The position numbers were made by a program, and so were the translations under genes. From NCBI GenBank assembly GCA_031262005.1, contig JAISIO010000149.1, positions 1-7,518 of the forward strand: DNA of 7,518 nt. The letters are read 5' to 3'. The notes under the pieces were generated by a model, which was not told the DNA's origin, ran no database searches, and worked only from the letters and a program-made list of their open reading frames with translations. Below are positions 1 through 6,201 of this stretch, piece by piece (the stretch's first letter is position 1; the number at the start of each line of letters is the position of its first letter). The stretch comes from Bacteroidales bacterium (GTDB lineage Bacteria > Bacteroidota > Bacteroidia > Bacteroidales > UBA1715).

Positions 1-5
1 GCAGC

Positions 6-560
6 TTGCTTCATCGGGATAGCTGGATACAAAATTCAACAGATTCATTGGGATTCGTTTTTTATTATGCGCAATATACATTTTTTTTAGGTATAACGGC
101 GGATAATCATTTAAAAAAAATATGGTTACTCATACCGTTTGTTGTTTTGTTCGGCATTTCAAATGCATTCGGGCAAATTACCGATACATCGAACAGAGAG
201 ATTTTGGAATCTTTAACCGCTGATTTGCAACGATTTTTACAACAATTCATCTCACAGAGAGAAGCCCAAATTGCGTTACTGCGCACTCCCCTTTTTGTAC
301 GCACGAAAGACTACCACAGCGATAGCACTCAACGCTTTACCAAGAAAAAACTACAAGAAAGTTGGAACTTTCTTCCTAATGATTTTTTTAGTGCAAGCAC
401 CAATGCGAACGAACGGTATTATAGTTTTTGGCAAACAACAAACGAAACAAACATCACCTATGTAATAGGTATGAACGAAACTGGTTTTTCCGCAGAGTAT
501 TACTTCAAAAAAATCAGAAATAAGTGGTTGCTCACTCAGGTTGTTTACAATAATTATTAA
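6..560 (+). CDS. Secreted DUF4348-like protein, start uncertain
   Basis: A reading frame open to the left edge that ends with TAA at 558-560. From residue 36 of the frame it reads LKKIWLLIPFVVLFG followed by SNAFGQ, a typical Bacteroidota signal peptide with cleavage probably before Gln, so the protein is likely periplasmic or exported. The mature part, about 130 residues, has the pattern I associate with DUF4348: a helix with QRFLQQF, a Q-x-x-L-L-R-x-P-L stretch, paired Tyr (RYYSFW) in the middle, and a C-terminal EYYFKKIRNKWLL strand pair. The function of that family is not established. The start is a problem. The codon where the signal peptide should begin (111-113) is TTA, and the only in-frame standard starts are TTG at 6 and TTG at 48, which would give an unusual N-terminal extension. 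The coordinate at 6 is therefore nominal; the true start may also lie left of the window. Family assignment is from memory of the motif pattern and is moderate. Confidence 0.6.
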   Translation: MLHRDSWIQNSTDSLGFVFYYAQYTFFLGITADNHLKKIWLLIPFVVLFGISNAFGQITDTSNREILESLTADLQRFLQQFISQREAQIALLRTPLFVRTKDYHSDSTQRFTKKKLQESWNFLPNDFFSASTNANERYYSFWQTTNETNITYVIGMNETGFSAEYYFKKIRNKWLLTQVVYNNY

Positions 561-583
561 GGCTGCTTCTCTAATTTCATTCG

Positions 584-613
584 GTCGTTGAGCGGAGTCG
601 AAACGACATTTTT
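584..613 (+). repeat. Hairpin element of the TTGAGCGGAGTCGAAA type
   Basis: GTCGTT (584-589) and AACGAC (602-607) form a perfect 6-bp inverted repeat around a 12-base centre, followed by ATTTTT at 608-613. The core TTGAGCGGAGTCGAAA closely resembles a short sequence that recurs between genes in many Bacteroidota genomes; that recurrence is recalled and not demonstrated here, because this window holds only one copy. Its place 23 bases after the stop codon of the upstream gene, together with the T run, means it could act as a weak intrinsic terminator for that gene. Confidence 0.5.
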
Positions 614-668
614 AGAAATTTCTACTAACGTTTTGTTTCAAATACAGGGTATATAATATTTTTTTGCA

Positions 669-722
669 CGCAGATAACACTGATTTAATGGAAAATTGAA
701 AATTAAATCTGTGCAATCTATG
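669..722. repeat. Imperfect 21-bp palindrome, dispersed-repeat-like
   Basis: The left arm 669-689 and right arm 702-722 are complementary at 16 of 21 positions, with a 12-base AT-rich loop (690-701). The inner eight pairs (GATTTAAT with ATTAAATC) are perfect. The outer parts carry CAGAT on the left and ATCTGTGCAATCT on the right. Elements reading CGCAGAT...AATCTGTGCAATCT are, as I recall, scattered between genes in many Bacteroidota genomes, so this is probably one copy of a REP-like or miniature repeat and not a gene-specific regulatory site. Only one copy is in the window. Confidence 0.55.
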
Positions 723-823
723 GACGTTACTATTATTCAAAATATAATTTATTAGTTATTTGATTACTAACAAATTAGTTGATTTTCACACGACTGCCCT
801 ATATAATTTCGTGCAACTTTCCG

Positions 824-850
824 TTGAAATCGAAAAAACTCCTATATTTG
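824..850 (+). promoter_or_regulatory. Bacteroidota-type promoter for the phosphohexomutase
   Basis: TATATTTG at 843-850 is an exact match to the -7 consensus TAnnTTTG of Bacteroidota primary sigma factors. A TTG lies upstream at 824-826 with 16 bases between the two elements, slightly short of the usual 17-23. Transcription would start near 857 and give a leader of about 35 bases before the ATG at 892. This supports the ATG over the upstream TTG as the real start of the gene. Confidence 0.5.
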
Positions 851-891
851 TAACCATTAATTCAACAACTAATAAAAACCTATTTTTACAA

Positions 892-2697
892 ATGGAACAA
901 AAAATTATAGATACTGCAAAACAGTGGCTTACGGGCAATTATGACGAAAAAACAAAACAAGAAGTTCAATATTTATTAGATAAAAACGATGCCGATTTGG
1001 AAAATGCGTTTTACCAAAATCTTGAATTTGGCACTGGCGGTTTACGTGGCGAAATTGGTGTAGGAACCAATAAAATGAACATTTACACCGTAGGAATGGC
1101 TACACAAGGGTTTGCAAACTACATAAAACAAGCATACGCAGGCGAAAAAGAAATAAAAGTAGCCGTAATTCACGACTGTCGCATTCGCAGCCGCCTCTTT
1201 GCCGAAACCACAGCTAACATATTCGCTGCCAACGGTTTTAAAGTATTTCTATCGGAAGATTTGCGTCCAACCCCTGAACTTTCATTTGCAATTCGTCATT
1301 TGGGTTGCAAAGCAGGCGTAAACATTACCGCATCGCACAATCCGGCTAAATACAACGGTTACAAAGCATATTGGGAAGACGGATGTCAGTTGGTTCCTCC
1401 TCATGATACCAACGTAATAAAAGAAGTTGAAAAAATCCAAAGCATTGACGATGTACTGTGGACAGGAAATCCTGAAAACATTACCCTTTGGGGCGAAGAA
1501 ATCGACAGACCGTATATTGATGCTATTAAATCGCTGTCGCTTAACAAAGAAGCGGTGCAAAAACACAACAATTTAAAAATCGTATATACTTCTATTCACG
1601 GAACAGGTATCAAACTTGTGCCGAGAGTATTGGCTGAAATGGGCTTTACCAACGTGCACATTGTACAGGAACAAGCCGAAGTTTCGGGCGAATTTCCATC
1701 GTTGCGTGCTCCGGGCGTAGCTCCTATTAAAGAAGAAAATTACAAATCGGAACTCGATTGGTTGAAAGCATTGGACGCAAACACAGGTTCGCCAAATCCC
1801 GAAAAAGAAAGCGCAATGAAACTTGCTATTGCACAAGGAAAAGCACTGAATGCCGACATAATTTTAGCAACCGACCCCGACGGCGACCGTGTGGGAGTTG
1901 TGGTGCGCAATTCGGAAGGAAATTATGAAATTTTGAACGGGAACCAAACAGGAACGTTACTTGTACAATATTTAATTCAAGCGTGGGAAAAACAAGGTAA
2001 ACTGCAAGGCAAAGAATTTGTGGTTAAAACCATAGTTACCACCGAATTGATTACCGAAATTTGCGCAAAACACAAGGTTGAAATGTTCGATGTTTTGACC
2101 GGCTTTAAATATATTGGCGAAAAAATTCGTGAATTGGAAGGCAAAAAACAATTTATAGGCGGTGGCGAAGAAAGTTTCGGTTATTTAGCCGGTGATTTTG
2201 TGCGCGATAAAGATGCCGTAATTGCATGTGCCATTGTTGCAGAAGCAGCAGCAGTTGCAGCCGAAGAAGGCAAAAGTTTGTACGATGTGTTGGTAGAAAC
2301 TTATTTAGAATACGGTTTATACAAAGAAGATTTGCTTTCAATCAAAAAAGAAGGCAAAGCAGGCAAAGAGGAAATTGACGCTATGATGAAAAATTTCCGT
2401 GCCAATCCTCCGAAAGAATTAGCCAGCTCTCCAATAGTGTTAATCAAAGATTATGAACAACAAAAAGCCTTTGATTGCACAAACGGAACAAGCACTGCAA
2501 TTAATTTACCCAAATCAAATGTGCTGCAATTCTTTTGCGCCGATGGCTCAAAAGTAACTGTGCGCCCATCGGGAACAGAACCATTGATTAAATTTTACTT
2601 TGGGGTAAAAACCAAAGTTGCCGATAAAAATTCGTTTAAACAAGCGGAACAAATTTTGCACGATAAAATTAAATCTTTGGAAAAATCGTTGAGTTAA
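892..2697 (+). CDS. Phosphoglucomutase/phosphomannomutase family protein
   Basis: A cytoplasmic alpha-D-phosphohexomutase of 601 residues that would move phosphate between C1 and C6 of a hexose (or C1 and C5 of a pentose) through a phosphoserine. All four family signatures are present: the phosphoserine loop TASHNP with Ser148, the metal site DPDGDR at 328-333, the sugar-binding GGGEES at 423-428, and the C-terminal phosphate-binding RPSGTEP at 558-564. The N-terminal FGTGGLRG (46-53) and the length place it in the branch that includes B. subtilis PgcA and animal PGM2 and not the shorter AlgC/GlmM branch. Glucose 1-phosphate/glucose 6-phosphate is the likeliest substrate, but mannose or pentose phosphates cannot be excluded by eye. 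The ATG at 892 is preferred over a TTG 132 bases upstream because residues before it are not family-like and a promoter lies between. There is no Shine-Dalgarno; the leader is A-rich. The stop is 6 bases before the next gene, so co-transcription is likely. Confidence 0.93.
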   Translation: MEQKIIDTAKQWLTGNYDEKTKQEVQYLLDKNDADLENAFYQNLEFGTGGLRGEIGVGTNKMNIYTVGMATQGFANYIKQAYAGEKEIKVAVIHDCRIRSRLFAETTANIFAANGFKVFLSEDLRPTPELSFAIRHLGCKAGVNITASHNPAKYNGYKAYWEDGCQLVPPHDTNVIKEVEKIQSIDDVLWTGNPENITLWGEEIDRPYIDAIKSLSLNKEAVQKHNNLKIVYTSIHGTGIKLVPRVLAEMGFTNVHIVQEQAEVSGEFPSLRAPGVAPIKEENYKSELDWLKALDANTGSPNPEKESAMKLAIAQGKALNADIILATDPDGDRVGVVVRNSEGNYEILNGNQTGTLLVQYLIQAWEKQGKLQGKEFVVKTIVTTELITEICAKHKVEMFDVLTGFKYIGEKIRELEGKKQFIGGGEESFGYLAGDFVRDKDAVIACAIVAEAAAVAAEEGKSLYDVLVETYLEYGLYKEDLLSIKKEGKAGKEEIDAMMKNFRANPPKELASSPIVLIKDYEQQKAFDCTNGTSTAINLPKSNVLQFFCADGSKVTVRPSGTEPLIKFYFGVKTKVADKNSFKQAEQILHDKIKSLEKSLS

Positions 2698-2703
2698 ACA
2701 CCT

Positions 2704-3324
2704 ATGAAACAGCTTGTTATTATCACTTGTGGTATTGCACTTTCCTTATTTTTCACTTCGTGTGAAAGTTGCGCTAAAAAAGTTGCCAAAAAAGCTACTA
2801 ATATCGGAATTAGTATGGCAGAAGGCGTTAACGAAGCTATAAACGAACGAGGCGAAGCTCTTGGCGAAAAAACAACGGACGCACTGGGAGAAGTGGCTAA
2901 AGGCGCAGGAAAAAGTATTGACCGCCAACTGAACGAGCACGCCGAATATGTGGCTTCGGTAGCAGGTCGTACCATAGTGCAAGCCGTAGAGGGAATAGAC
3001 AAAGGTTCTGTTAATGAATATTATACACGTATAAACACGACAACTGATTTGTGTACAGGTGTTTCATTAGATTATTTCGGTAAAATTACTTCCAAACCGG
3101 TACTTGATGCGTATTTTATCATTATGAACAAAGAAAATTTCACGGCTTTTACGGTTGAATTTGATTTTCTCGATAGTTCAAACAAATCTTTGATAAAAAA
3201 GAGTGCAGAAATTACCAAAGTAGACCACTCGAAGAAATATACTCTCGTTAGTTTTGCTTTGAACGATGACGAATTGGCGAAATTTTCCAATACTTCGATT
3301 GTTACGGTGAAAGAGAAAAAATAG
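2704..3324 (+). CDS. Putative lipoprotein, function unknown
   Basis: A 206-residue protein I do not recognise. The N-terminus MKQLVIITCGIALSLFFTSC is a lipoprotein signal peptide with the lipobox FTSC and acylated Cys20, so the mature protein is probably anchored to the inner or outer membrane. Residues about 24-99 are rich in Ala, Gly, Glu and Lys and look like amphipathic helices (AKKVAKKA, GEALGEKTTDALGEVAKGAG). Residues about 106-204 look mainly beta, with alternating hydrophobic positions (FTAFTVEFDFLD, YTLVSFALND), suggesting a small beta-sandwich-like domain. The gene begins 6 bases after the mutase stop and ends 18 bases before the nucleotidyltransferase start, so it sits inside a tight same-strand cluster, but nothing in it suggests a role in sugar phosphate metabolism. 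A second Cys (Cys23) lies close to the acylated one. Confidence 0.8.
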   Translation: MKQLVIITCGIALSLFFTSCESCAKKVAKKATNIGISMAEGVNEAINERGEALGEKTTDALGEVAKGAGKSIDRQLNEHAEYVASVAGRTIVQAVEGIDKGSVNEYYTRINTTTDLCTGVSLDYFGKITSKPVLDAYFIIMNKENFTAFTVEFDFLDSSNKSLIKKSAEITKVDHSKKYTLVSFALNDDELAKFSNTSIVTVKEKK

Positions 3325-3342
3325 TTGATTAACGGAATCATA

Positions 3343-3663
3343 ATGAAAGAGCTAAAAACATCAATAAATACGTACCTTCCGGTGGTTATTTCACTTTTTG
3401 CGAAACATAAAGTCAAAGAAGCCTACCTTTTTGGCTCGGCAATTACCGATAAATTTGATGAAAGGAAAAGCGATGTGGACTTTTTGATTAATTTTATTGA
3501 CGGTATTGATCCTTTGGAAAAAGGCGAATTATTGTGGAATTTACGTTTTTCTTTGGAAGATAATTTGAATCGCCCTGTTGATTTAATCACTGAAACTTCG
3601 CTTAAAAATCCTTACTTTATAGAAGAAGTGAACGAAACAAAAATGAAAATATATGGTTTATAA
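3343..3663 (+). CDS. MNT-type minimal nucleotidyltransferase, orphan
   Basis: A 106-residue protein with the fold-defining signature of the DNA polymerase beta-like nucleotidyltransferase superfamily, minimal (MNT/MntA) type. Gly31-Ser32 in LFGSAI, Asp44 and Asp46 in KSDVDFLI, and a third acidic residue, Asp80, in RPVDLIT make up the metal- and nucleotide-binding set, so the active site looks intact. Its size and layout match antitoxins of HEPN/MNT modules, where MNT proteins inactivate the HEPN ribonuclease by transferring AMP; here no HEPN gene lies on either side. The ATG at 3343 is chosen over a TTG at 3325, which directly follows the upstream stop codon. It is the third gene of the rightward cluster. 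Whether it modifies a protein partner encoded elsewhere or acts alone cannot be told. Confidence 0.88.
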   Translation: MKELKTSINTYLPVVISLFAKHKVKEAYLFGSAITDKFDERKSDVDFLINFIDGIDPLEKGELLWNLRFSLEDNLNRPVDLITETSLKNPYFIEEVNETKMKIYGL

Positions 3664-3667
3664 ACAA

Positions 3668-3730
3668 CTAATCTCTAATCACTAATCATTAATCCCTAAC
3701 CATTAATCATTAACCATTAACAACTAACAA
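3668..3730. repeat. Nine-unit 7-bp tandem repeat before pta
   Basis: Nine contiguous heptamers with consensus YTAAYCA fill 63 bases, in order CTAATCT, CTAATCA, CTAATCA, TTAATCC, CTAACCA, TTAATCA, TTAACCA, TTAACAA, CTAACAA. The array begins four bases after the upstream stop codon and ends two bases before the pta ATG. The plus strand has no G from the stop codon at 3661 to the ATG. Because 7 is not a multiple of 3 and every unit holds TAA (with TAG or TGA often formed on the other strand), stop codons fall in all frames. The mRNA leader would be nearly unstructured. Confidence 0.85.
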
Positions 3731-3732
3731 AA

Positions 3733-4740
3733 ATGTCTTTTGTAAATAGAGTTCGCGCACAAGCGAAAAAAAATATGCAGACTATTGTTCTGCCCGAATC
3801 AACCGAGCCTCGCACACTTGAAGCGGCAAATACTGTAATTAAGGAAAAAATTGCCAACATTATTCTGATTGGCAATCCCGATTTTATTGCACAATATGCC
3901 GCAGAACACAACCTTCCCTATTTATTGGAGGCACAAGTGATTGACCCACTGAATCATCCTAAGCAAGAAGAATATGCGCAAATGATTGTAGAACTACGCA
4001 AAAACAAAGGCGTTGATATTGATGCGGCACGAGCGTTGATAAAAAATCCGCTGTATTTGGCAGCAACAATCATAAAAGCCGGCGATGCCGACGGCGAAGT
4101 TGCCGGAGCCGAAAATGCGACACAAAATGTGTTACGTCCCGGATTTCAATTGATAAAAACGCAAGAAGGAGTTTCAATAGTTTCGGGCGTATTTATTATG
4201 ATTATGAAAGATAAAAATTTTGGCGACAATGGTGTGATGCTTTTTGCCGACTGTGCTGTAAACCCAGAACCAACCGAGGACGAACTTGCCGAAATTGCAG
4301 TACGCACGGCAAAAACAGCGCACAGTTTGCTCAACATGACCGCGCGCATTGCAATGCTCAGTTTTTCGACACACGGCAGTGCCAAACACAAATTGACCGA
4401 AAAGGTGGCTCGAGCTACCGAAATTGTAAAAGCAAATCACCCTAATATTATCATTGACGGAGAAATGCAGGTTGATGCGGCAATTGTTCCCGAAGTAAGT
4501 GCAAAAAAATCACCGGACAGTATTCTTAAAGGAACTGCTAATACGTTGATTTTTCCTTCATTAGAAACAGGAAATATTGCATATAAATTGGTACAACGCT
4601 TTGCTCACGCTGAAGCATACGGACCTATCCTGCAAGGTTTGGCAAAACCTATCAATGACCTTTCGCGCGGTTGTTCGGTTGAAGATATTATCAATGTAAT
4701 TGCTATTACCGCTATTCAAGCACAGAATGCTAAGAATTAA
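3733..4740 (+). CDS. pta: Phosphate acetyltransferase
   Basis: A cytoplasmic enzyme (EC 2.3.1.8) that interconverts acetyl-CoA plus phosphate with acetyl phosphate plus CoA, normally working with acetate kinase in acetate formation or uptake. The 335 residues match the short single-domain Pta form; the extra N-terminal domain of E. coli Pta is absent. Conserved pieces include IVLPESTEPRTLEAA near the N-terminus (Arg27), Arg89, DGEVAGAENAT leading to Arg135, and PINDLSRGCSVEDI near the C-terminus. Ser311, Arg312 and Asp318 correspond with constant offset to the catalytic Ser309, Arg310 and Asp316 of the Methanosarcina thermophila enzyme, and Arg135 and Arg89 to its Arg133 and Arg87, so the active site looks complete. 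The ATG is preceded directly by the heptamer array and has no Shine-Dalgarno. It may be the last gene of the cluster starting with the phosphohexomutase. No acetate kinase gene is in the window, although the two are often adjacent in bacteria. Confidence 0.97.
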   Translation: MSFVNRVRAQAKKNMQTIVLPESTEPRTLEAANTVIKEKIANIILIGNPDFIAQYAAEHNLPYLLEAQVIDPLNHPKQEEYAQMIVELRKNKGVDIDAARALIKNPLYLAATIIKAGDADGEVAGAENATQNVLRPGFQLIKTQEGVSIVSGVFIMIMKDKNFGDNGVMLFADCAVNPEPTEDELAEIAVRTAKTAHSLLNMTARIAMLSFSTHGSAKHKLTEKVARATEIVKANHPNIIIDGEMQVDAAIVPEVSAKKSPDSILKGTANTLIFPSLETGNIAYKLVQRFAHAEAYGPILQGLAKPINDLSRGCSVEDIINVIAITAIQAQNAKN

Positions 4741-4767
4741 TAACGATACTTTTCTTTGAGTGTGTAA

Positions 4768-4805
4768 AAAAAATCCCCCAACGTTCTTACGTTGGGGGAT
4801 TTTTT
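4768..4805. terminator. Bidirectional intrinsic terminator
   Basis: Arms 4768-4784 and 4789-4805 form a perfect 17-bp stem with a TCTT loop. Its centre is five C-G pairs followed by AACGT/ACGTT. The A run on the left and T run on the right supply a U-tract for transcripts from either direction. It lies 27 bases after the pta stop and 19 bases after the stop of the convergent TPR gene, so it should end both transcripts. Confidence 0.95.
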
Positions 4806-4824
4806 ATTTCTTCGGCTTTGTTTT

Positions 4825-6156
4825 TTACTCATTCATTGCCGCTTCCATTTTTTGAATTGCAATTTGTTCCTCTTTGGTCATACCCAAACGGCGGTAAATA
4901 TTACGTAAATCTTTGTAAGCATAGCTTTTTAGATGCGATTCTTTTACTACCTCAGCATATTTCTCTAAATACGGCAATGCTTGTTTGTATAACGATTCTT
5001 GTTCGGCAACTAAGGCAGCATATTTCTTTTTATCTTTTGCCCATATCAAGTCGGCAGCATCGCCTTTCTCTTTTGCGGATTCGGTAAATATAAGCCCAAG
5101 ATTCAAATTTGAACCTTCATCGTTAGGGTCTATTTCTAAGGCTTTTTTGTAGAATTCTTTTGCTTTCTCCATATCGCCTTTTTTGCCATATAGAACACCT
5201 ATATTATATATAAAATTCACATTTGTAGGGTCTTTCTCAATAGATTTTTCCAAATACAGCAGGGCTTGGTCTATTTGATTACTTTCAATATATAGGTTAA
5301 TTAATTCGGTGGTATATGTTCCTATAGAACTATCTGCGGGAAAAGCGTCAATTGCAGCAAGCAATGTATTGATAGCTTGTGTGGTATCGCCGCTTTCTTT
5401 TTGACTGTCGTATATATTGCCATAGAAACTTAATTTTGGCGTTAATTCATTCGCTTTGCTGAAAAACTCAATTGCTTTTGGGTAATCTCCTGCAAGTTTC
5501 ACCACTGTTCCACAGTCGTTAAGCATGGTTGCACGCTCTTCGGCGGTTTGATTTATAATGCCTGTTGTTACAATATCACCCACTTTTGCAAAATATTTTG
5601 CAGCTTCCTTGTAATTGCGAGCTACATAATAATAATAGCCTTCGGTGGTATACAAATCGGTAATTTGTTTCAATTGATCACTAATTTTTTTACTTTGTTT
5701 GCCCGATACGTCAAGTTCTTTTGCTTTTAAGTAGGCAGCGGTAGCTTTATCGAGTGCCGATGAATGTTCCGGAAAAAATTCTTTTGCATTACCGCTTCGT
5801 TCGTAATGGTCTAATTTATCATTTTTAAAAAATACAGTCAGACGGTCATAATTAAACACTGTGTATAGCGTATCTGTAGTTTTTGTTTTCGGACTTCCCA
5901 AAATGTACATAACATCGGTGGAAGATAAACCCGGTTGCAAATCTTTGACATCAAACGTATGTAATAACAAATATTGTTGTCCGGCTTTCATCCATGTTGT
6001 AGCATTAGCTGCTTTTTTAGGATTTTCCGTAGCAGCCTCGGCTTTTTTCATGTCGTTTACTACTATGGGCCATGTCATTACAAATTCATCGGACTGCGCA
6101 AACCCTATTTGTACACAAAATAGAGTGATTAGTGATAGGATTGATAACTTTCTCAT
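4825..6156 (-). CDS. Exported TPR protein with BamE/SmpA-like segment
   Basis: A 443-residue protein with a clear signal peptide (residues 1-20, ending IGFAQ) and no lipobox, so probably periplasmic. The C-terminal half carries several tetratricopeptide repeats: about 206-240 (GDYPKAIEFFSKANELTP), 243-275, 280-311 (IDQALLYLEKSIEKDP) and 314-347 (GDMEKAKEFYKKALEIDPND, the most canonical), with a weaker helical pair near 388-440. Residues about 71-118 look different: DLQPGLSSTDVMYILGSP followed by FNYDRLTVFFKNDKLDHY fits the SmpA/OmlA (BamE) pattern of a Pro-Gly turn, a helix ending in LG-x-P, and a strand with a hydrophobic-Phe-x-Asn-Asp-Lys-Leu hairpin. TPR proteins are scaffolds; the partner is unknown. 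It lies 45 bases downstream of gyrA on the same strand, an arrangement I recall from other Bacteroidota, and may share the gyrA transcript. Upstream sequence is A-rich with no Shine-Dalgarno. Confidence 0.88.
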   Translation of the reverse strand: MRKLSILSLITLFCVQIGFAQSDEFVMTWPIVVNDMKKAEAATENPKKAANATTWMKAGQQYLLLHTFDVKDLQPGLSSTDVMYILGSPKTKTTDTLYTVFNYDRLTVFFKNDKLDHYERSGNAKEFFPEHSSALDKATAAYLKAKELDVSGKQSKKISDQLKQITDLYTTEGYYYYVARNYKEAAKYFAKVGDIVTTGIINQTAEERATMLNDCGTVVKLAGDYPKAIEFFSKANELTPKLSFYGNIYDSQKESGDTTQAINTLLAAIDAFPADSSIGTYTTELINLYIESNQIDQALLYLEKSIEKDPTNVNFIYNIGVLYGKKGDMEKAKEFYKKALEIDPNDEGSNLNLGLIFTESAKEKGDAADLIWAKDKKKYAALVAEQESLYKQALPYLEKYAEVVKESHLKSYAYKDLRNIYRRLGMTKEEQIAIQKMEAAMNE

Positions 6157-6201
6157 GTTTTTAAATTTAGATATTACTGATATTTAGATTTTCTATTGAT
6201 T

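Larger units (their letters stand above)
561..891. other. Gene-free intergenic stretch with hairpins and promoter
   Basis: About 330 bases separate the DUF4348-like gene from the phosphohexomutase. No convincing small gene is seen. An open frame from TTG at 760 runs in frame into the mutase, but its first 44 residues have no resemblance to the family and precede a good promoter, so I treat it as leader DNA. The stretch contains a short perfect inverted repeat followed by a T run (584-613), a longer imperfect palindrome (669-722), and a promoter-like pair of elements at 824-850. The remaining DNA is plain AT-rich sequence. Confidence 0.7.

Noticed and set aside
1..90. Open frame from the left edge ending in TAG at 88-90, possibly the 3' end of an upstream gene
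   Set aside because: Only 29 codons are visible and the residues match nothing I recognise. It overlaps the frame of the DUF4348-like gene, so it cannot be supported.
752..770. Inverted repeat TTAGT...ACTAA upstream of the phosphohexomutase
   Set aside because: Five pairs in AT-rich DNA with no link to the promoter spacing; not distinguishable from background.
760..891. N-terminal extension of the phosphohexomutase from a TTG start
   Set aside because: The 44 extra residues are not family-like, and an exact TAnnTTTG promoter element lies inside this stretch, just upstream of an ATG that begins a normal family N-terminus.
3072..3416. Minus-strand open frame of 114 codons opposite the lipoprotein and nucleotidyltransferase, considered as a hidden HEPN partner
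   Set aside because: It has no R-x(4-6)-H HEPN motif, is antisense to two well-supported genes, and its composition looks like a complement artefact.
3668..3730. CRISPR-like array
   Set aside because: The units are 7 bases long and contiguous with no spacers, so this is a simple degenerate tandem repeat.
6165..6189. Eight-base direct repeat ATTTAGAT between gyrA and the TPR gene, considered as an operator
   Set aside because: Two copies 17 bases apart in very AT-rich sequence are easily expected by chance, and the gap is only 45 bases within a likely shared transcript.
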